From: Carya illinoinensis
Lineage: Eukaryota > Streptophyta > Magnoliopsida > Fagales > Juglandaceae
DNA length: 64,000 nt
Assembly (NCBI RefSeq): GCF_018687715.1
Contig: NC_056752.1
Coordinates: 43,560,501 to 43,624,500 of the forward strand
Reading direction: 5' to 3'
Made by a program: the position numbers and the translations under genes. The notes below the pieces were generated by a model. It searched no databases. It worked only from the letters and a program-made list of their open reading frames with translations, and had not been told where the DNA came from. The first letter of the stretch is position 1. Each line of letters opens with the position of its first letter. Of the stretch, positions 58,501-64,000 are shown one piece after another.

Positions 58501-61500
58501 TACTTGAATCCACATAATCTCTATTGCAAACAAATGAACAAAATTGCAACATCAATTCAAAACATTTCCTTTAAAATTGGATTATGAGATCAAATTCCTA
58601 TTCACTTAATCAAATTTTGTCAATTGGTTCCAAGAATTGTTAATTCCTAACTCAACAGATAAATTCCATTCACCGCCCACCGTACAAGGTAACAAGAAAC
58701 GGCTTGAATTTCATGATCAATTCATTCTTAAAGAGCTAAAGGAAGGCATGTACCTAATATAGTAATTAAGATAATTTGCATGCTACCTGTGTAGTAGGGC
58801 TTTGCCTATTCGTATTAATATAATATAATCGTTTACCTATAAAAAATAAAGATGCCTATTATATTCTGAGCAATAATATTTATCTTTTACTTATCAAAAA
58901 TAAAAAATAAAGATAATTTGTATGAGGCATCCTTATCAAAAAAAAAAAAAAAATTGTATGAGGCATCCATGCATGCACTGGCCTTTTCACAACAAGTAGA
59001 TTAGGATAATGTACAATTCATGCATTCACATATATGCATGTAAGATGATTCCGTTTAACACCTACAAGGAGCCCATACTCAATGCTATTTATGCTACAAA
59101 CGTGAGGAGCAGACTCTCTAATTTCATTCAAGCACTTATGCAACCTAGAGATGACATAAAACAGAAGCAACATATAAAAGACTTTATACCTGAAGTGCAA
59201 GTTCCCTTGTAGGAGTAATAATAAGAGCCCGTAAAAGGCCCTCTGGAGAAAATTTTTCTGCTTCCTCCCCCTTTTGCTCAGGCATCTTTGCAGTCTTGTC
59301 TCGTTCCTCTAGGAGACGTTGCAAAATGGGCAAACCAAAAGCAAGTGTTTTCCCAGATCCCGTCTCCGCAGCACCAACAACATCCTGTCACATACACAAA
59401 TCATAAAAAAATATCCAAGACTCATTATCACCCATGCACCGCCTTAGGCAATAACCTTAACCGACCTTCCCTTGATGAGCAGCAGCAGGAATACAAGCCT
59501 TCTGTATTGGAGTTGGTTCCTTGAAGCCAAGCCTGTGTATTGATCCCATGAGCAGGGGATGAAGCCTCAACTCATTCCACGCATAATAATCAGCTCCATC
59601 AACCAACTCTTCTTCAACATCATCCATGCTATTGCTAACTACAATAAAGTTGCATGGTTCGTGGTAAATGTCTATTAGTTTTGCATAAATATTGGGTACA
59701 GTACTACAAATATTATGCATTATCGTAAATACCTTCAACAGTTTGGCTACACATACTTATTTTTTTTTGATAAGTAATAATTTTATTGAAGAAATAGGCA
59801 TAAGCCCAAGTACACAGGAAGTATACAAAGGATAAACCTACAACTTCCTGAAAACAAAAAGAAAGAAAAAAAACCAAAAAAACTAAAACAGATTCAGGAA
59901 ATTATCCACCATTACATAAACTTTCGCCCAAAAACCCAAAGTACCCATGAAAAAAACCCTAAGATCTTCCAAAGTGCGTTCATTATCATCAAAACATCTC
60001 CTATTTCTTTCTATCCACAAGCACCACATGAGACAAGGAGGAATCATCTTCCAAACAGACGCTGCCTTCTTACAGCCCTTCAAACCCTTCCATCCTACCA
60101 ATAAATCCACCACATCTTTGGGCATCACCCAATGCAAACCTGTCCAACTCAGAACCTCATCCCACAAGAATCTAGCCACTTCACAGTGAAGGAAAAGATG
60201 ATTTACAGATTCTCCATCCTTTTTACACATAACACACCAATCAGAAATAAACAGTCCTCTCCTTCTAAGATTATCAGTTGTTAAAACTTTGCCCATAGAA
60301 GCCACCCAACAGAAAAAAGCAACCTTGGGAGGAACTTTCACTTTCCATATACTTTTCCATGGGAAAACGCAACTACCATGACTTGACATAACTCTATAAT
60401 AAGAAGAAACTGAAAACTTAGCATTTCCAGCAGAAGACCATGCCATGCTATCCTCCCTTTCAGTTACCAGCTTAAAACTGTAAAGTTTAACCAACAAAGC
60501 CTGAACTTCATCCGCTTCCCAATCATTAATATCCCTTTTGAAAAAAACATTCCAAACAACCTTATTATTGCTGACACAGTAGGAATCAAAAACAGCAGCA
60601 TTTTGATCCCTTGCAATTCTGAACAGGGCAGGAAATTCCAGCTTGAGAGCAGCATCCCCACACCACAAATCATGCCAAAAGAGGACTCTTTGACCATTTC
60701 CAACCTTCAACCTAATATTACTGGAGAAAAAATCCCATCCTTTTCTAATAAATTTCCACAAACTCACCCCATATGCTCCACTAGAGGCTTTTGAACACCA
60801 ACCTCCCCTCAAACTTCCATACTTTGCATCTATCACATTTTTCCATAGTTTGGCTACACATACTTATCAAAAAACAAAAAACAGTTTGGCTACACATATT
60901 ACGCCGCATGATACACATCTTACACAGCTTGACAACACCTACCACACAAAACAAATTGACTTCATAGAAACTAAAGCATACCCGAAGGGAGGTTATTCCC
61001 AAACAGAAACTGATGAGTCTTGTCAGATGTGGGTGGTATTGTATAAAGATAGGTGCTAAACCCTATACCATGCCAATAAAAGTTTTTCCAACTTTACTTT
61101 GTCAATTTCCAAATTGCTAAATTATCAACACGACAGTTATTTATATCAACCACATTTCTAATCGCAAGAAAAAAGTTTAGCATTCACCAAGTGATTAGCC
61201 TGTGCAATGGTGGAGATAAATCTAAATCAGCTATGCCTCTAATTAAAATTGGCTTAACTCTAATCAACCCTTATCATTAACAGCTTGCAATTTAAAAGAG
61301 ACCATTGAGGAAATTAAATATAAAGGGGAATAAATTGAACTTTCCCGGAATTTTGCAATGTCTCCCCTAAACTAAAAATTTGAGCAATAAATCTCTCTCT
61401 CTCTCTCTCTGAACCACAGCTAAATTAAAATTTCTTCCAATTTATGACTCCTGGGATGCTATTCCTGGACACCCAGTGCCAATAAAAAAAAGATTATCCA

Positions 61501-63168
61501 ATTTATACCCTAGGACATATTTATCACATGATGGAAGAAAACTTTTTTTTTTTTTTTTTTTTTCCGGGGAATCTCTCCAAGGCATGACCCACCCCTGCAA
61601 AATAAACCCTGGTCCCATGCACCGCACCCTCGGAAGTTTCTCTACGCGGAATTGGTTAAATCGCTGACTTTTCACCAAGGGGTGTAGCCCCAAAGGATTG
61701 TTTGCACCCATGAGGTGTTGAACCTTAGATCTTGAAGGGAGTGATACCGCAAGACCAAGGCCTTCACCACTTGGGCCAACTCCTTGGGGTTGGAAGGAAA
61801 ATATAAAAGAGAAATAAACAAAGAATCAAGTGAATGATATCATATATACACAAATTTTTAGGGCTTAGGTTGGGAAATGCAATTTACCCAAGAAAGTATA
61901 TATATCAAAGATATCTCAAGCAAAGTTTCAAATTAGTACCGCATTAAGAAAACAAAATGTATATGCAAGTTCAATACTGACCTGGAAAATGATACAATTG
62001 ACAAACCTACTGTCATAAGGCATCATATTAAGTTTAAACGTGTATCCAATGTGTTCAACATTGAGCCAGAAACTAACCAGCTGGGAGTTCCTCATCTGTT
62101 TGCATTTCATTTTCCTTGTCATTTGGCTTCTTTTTCTTCTTGTTCTTCTTTTTCTTTTTAGTCTTCACATTCACATCCTTCTCCATTCTCTCTCCAACTT
62201 TAGCCTCCTCCACCATTTCCTCTTCAGCTTTAGACTCACCAGAGCTGCTGTCATCATCACCACGTTTGCGTTTCTTCAATTTCGTACTCTGCTTGGCTTT
62301 TTTCTCCTTCCTATTTCCTACCTCAGGTTGAGGAATGTCTACACCATACTCGGCTTCACCAATCTCTTCCAGTGACAGAAATCCTACATTCATTCAACAT
62401 TCAAGCTTATTATCAACCAGGTACAAGCTCAAATCCCTATAAATACTAATTCTCAGCTTGCTCCCCAATAATTTTTTTTTTTTTTATAAGATAGATTTTT
62501 TAATACCAACTAATCCTAACATCAAATAAATCGAGGTTCAAATATTTCAATACAAGCCAATACAAAAACCATGAGGCATGAACAAACTAAAACCCTAATG
62601 TTCTGTTTGCTTCCTCGGGATATTTAGCAGAGCATATCATTATGGAACTAGAATGATCATTTCAGTACTTAGCAAAGCTTCGAAAATCAATAACTTTAAA
62701 ACAAATGGAAAATCTTCGTACTTTTATTTTCTTTTCTTTTCCTTTCCTCGGTACTCGCCAACCAAACTAAGAAACCACACATTTTGGAGAATAAAGTTGT
62801 CCGCTCGAACCTACTTAAAATATTTCGGTTGCTTGAGTTGAATTTCCATTTAATTAAGAACAAAAAACCTCAAAAACAGAAAACATAAAAACTCAAAGTT
62901 TCTTTCCGTTTCTTTTATCTTCCCTTCCTTTCTCTCCTTTTTTTTTTCTCCCAATCAAAACAGGAAAATTAATTAAATCGAATAACGGGGCCGAACCTCC
63001 TTCGAGTTCGTTAGTACCAACGACGAGAGAGAAGGAGTCTTCATCCGGGAGAGCGGGGTTCCACGGAAGTGAGTCGAGTCGTTCGAACTCTGGGTCTAAC
63101 TGGGGTCGTTTTCTCCTGTGCTTTTTCGTCGAAGGTCGAGAAGAGAGAGGCGAAGCTTCGGCGGCCAT
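52563..63168 (-). CDS. RH13: DEAD-box ATP-dependent RNA helicase, RH13-like
   Basis: CDS in 15 minus-strand exons: 62997-63168, 62078-62383, 59466-59638, 59190-59384, 58129-58305, 57514-57902, 56624-56804, 55535-55657, 55330-55446, 54991-55095, 54298-54438, 54111-54176, 53863-54021, 52761-52842, 52563-52618. It is 2442 nt, 813 aa, all junctions GT-AG and in phase. A Lys/Glu-rich nuclear-type N domain comes first. Motifs follow: Q motif ([10 protein letters not shown]205), AETGSGKT 223-230, PTRELA 275-280, GTPGR 323-327, DEAD 351-354, SAT 406-408, [18 protein letters not shown] 576-583. The C terminus is basic ([14 protein letters not shown]). Length and insert layout fit plant RH13, whose yeast relative Mak5 acts in large-subunit ribosome biogenesis; that role is inferred. 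The start is the first ATG of the frame ([10 protein letters not shown]). Intron 2 holds a LINE and a SINE. Confidence 0.93.
52639..52755. repeat. 57-bp tandem duplication in the last RH13 intron
   Basis: GGAAAGATGAGAAATGAAAA occurs at 52643 and 52700, and AAACGCTGTGTAAACTAGAAA follows in both copies. The two copies fill almost all of the 142-bp intron 14. Confidence 0.9.
53381..53410. repeat. Compound (CT)n(TA)n microsatellite in RH13 intron 13
   Basis: CTCTCTCTCTCTCTC is followed by TATATATATA. Confidence 0.85.
53630..53690 (+). mobile_element. Very short LINE 3' tail in RH13 intron 13
   Basis: It reads GTACTTGGGCTATGCCTATTC, then an AATACAATC-type stretch and TTAAAAAAAAAG. It matches the 3' end of the 59761-60846 LINE and ends in a short A tract. 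Confidence 0.55.
58797..58860 (+). mobile_element. Very short LINE 3' tail in RH13 intron 4
   Basis: GGGCTTTGCCTATTCGTATTAA, then TTTACCTATAAAAAATAAAG, matches the same 3' end as the copies near 33096 and 53630. Confidence 0.5.
59761..60846 (-). mobile_element. 5'-truncated LINE with 21-bp target-site duplication in RH13 intron 2
   Basis: Flanks 59740-59760 and 60847-60867 are identical over 21 bp. On the minus strand the insert ends in a short A8 tail preceded by TTATTACTTATC. It holds a 317-codon ORF (60836-59883) covering the region after [53 protein letters not shown], then the zf-RVT Cys/His stretch [21 protein letters not shown] itself is lost by 5' truncation, normal for LINE insertion. 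The open reading frame over the whole remnant suggests a fairly recent event. Confidence 0.92.
61389..61410. repeat. (CT)n microsatellite in RH13 intron 2
   Basis: About ten CT units in a row. Confidence 0.85.
61543..61790 (-). mobile_element. tRNA-derived SINE in RH13 intron 2
   Basis: On the minus strand the element starts near 61790. It has a Pol III A box (TTGGCCCAAGTGGTGAAGG) and a B box (AGGTTCAACACC), a body of about 150 bp, and a pure A tail of about 21 (T run 61543-61563 on the plus strand). Flanks TGGAAGAAAA (about 61532) and TGGAAGGAAAA (61791) look like an imperfect target duplication. Length and layout are typical of plant SINEs. Confidence 0.8.
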
Positions 63169-63310
63169 TGCCAAAGAGCAAACTCACTTCCAGCGGCGCG
63201 TTTTTTAGGCCCGGGAGATGCAGCTTTGTGAACACGCACGAGGTACGGCAATTCGAAATAGGTAGTATTAGGTACCCCTTTAATTAATTTTTTAATTTTT
63301 TTTTCCCCGC
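63169..63310. promoter_or_regulatory. RH13 5' UTR and promoter region
   Basis: A GC-richer stretch directly upstream of the start codon on the minus strand. I could not pick a clear TATA box. The MITE-like element that follows begins within 200 bp of the ATG. Confidence 0.4.
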
Positions 63311-63317
63311 ATATATT

Positions 63318-63575
63318 ACCGTTAGGACGGTACTACAGGCACCGCTGGTGGCTCCCGCTGCGAGTCACCGTTAGGCAAAAACAATTTTTTACCTTTTTGA
63401 TTTTTTTTTTTAAATTATTTTTTAATACTTTTAAACATTTTAAAAAAATATAAAAAAATTATAATAATATTATAAAAAAATTACTTAATCATTAAGAAAA
63501 AGAAAAAATTAAAAAAAAAAAAATAGGGCCAGCGGTGGCCCCCAGCGGGAGCCACCAGCGGTGGCCCTATCATTT
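63318..63575. mobile_element. MITE-like element, family D, with GC-rich inverted ends
   Basis: CACCGCTGGTGGCTCCCGCT on the left is mirrored by AGCGGGAGCCACCAGCGGTG on the right, around a core made almost only of A and T. The right end carries a second AGCGGTGGCCC unit. A weaker relative is at 23917-24095. Confidence 0.7.
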
Positions 63576-64000
63576 TCCTTACCGTTATTCCGAAATAAAT
63601 TAAAAACATTGAAAAAAAGAAAGAAAGCAAATACATATGTTTGGTATATGAAAATAGTATAAATTTTGACAATTATTGAAAAAAAAAAACATTATGAGAA
63701 GTTGGTTGTATATTGGACTTTAAGAGGGTGCGTATGCACAATCATATTTTATTTGGAGTCAAAAATTATTGAGATGTATTTTTCCTTGTAATGGCATCTA
63801 GACAAGAGAAAATCTTATAAATGGTTGGGCTTCTAATAATCTAAGAGCAGTCCACTACTAAATAACTGGCACCTAGGTTTTTCATCACTGCTATTTTATA
63901 GTTACATTATATTTTATTATTGTGTATTTCAAAAGAGAAATATTTTAGTCATAAAGGAATTACACAAAATTAAATCTATAAATTGACATAACTTGATGTA
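63576..64000. other. AT-rich intergenic DNA to the window edge
   Basis: No gene or repeat could be supported here. Confidence 0.5.

Noticed and set aside
1..64000. CRISPR arrays, operons, bacterial promoters, riboswitches
   Set aside because: Not expected in plant nuclear DNA. The tandem repeats found have no unique spacers of constant length.

Overview
This is a plant nuclear window. It is AT-rich, with GT-AG introns, intron-split chloroplast-targeted genes, plant-type transposons and microsatellites. The gene set and the style of the repeats fit a woody eudicot. My guess is Fagales (walnut or pecan relatives), but that rests on recollection of repeat style and not on a search.

Six protein-coding genes could be modelled, five of them to exon level with phases that close: (1) a HIL1-type C2-domain class 3 lipase, 18 exons, + strand, 2058-19167; (2) a SMAP1-type small acidic protein, - strand, 23532-23720; (3) an unnamed membrane protein with a plastid-like N terminus, + strand, 24891-26674; (4) a chloroplast carboxyl-terminal processing peptidase (CtpA family), 13 exons, - strand, 27963-35701; (5) an intronless AMT1-type ammonium transporter, - strand, 45894-47387; (6) an RH13-type DEAD-box RNA helicase, 15 exons, - strand, 52563-63168. 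From memory, genes 5, 2, 3 and 1 have counterparts that are close neighbours in Arabidopsis (the At4g13510-At4g13550 block). If so, this is an old syntenic block into which the CtpA gene and many transposons are interleaved.

Mobile DNA fills much of the rest. At the left edge (about 1-906) lies a minus-strand LTR with two tandem-repeat arrays and a TATA box. Intron 5 of the lipase holds a 5.0-kb LTR element without recognisable gag-pol (LARD-like; Tat/gypsy-type junction). A decayed LINE with RT and RNase H lies at 20.2-22.9 kb. A 4.67-kb copia element with a perfect TSD, matching 363-bp LTRs, PBS and PPT lies at 38824-43490. A 5'-truncated LINE with a 21-bp TSD and a tRNA-type SINE sit in intron 2 of the helicase. 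Several MITE-like inverted-repeat families and some very short LINE 3' tails occupy introns and intergenic DNA.

The most unusual item is an intact 141-codon ORF on the antisense strand of the copia element. It carries its own TATA box, pyrimidine-rich leader and poly(A)-like signal, while the sense gag-pol frames are broken. I do not recognise its product.
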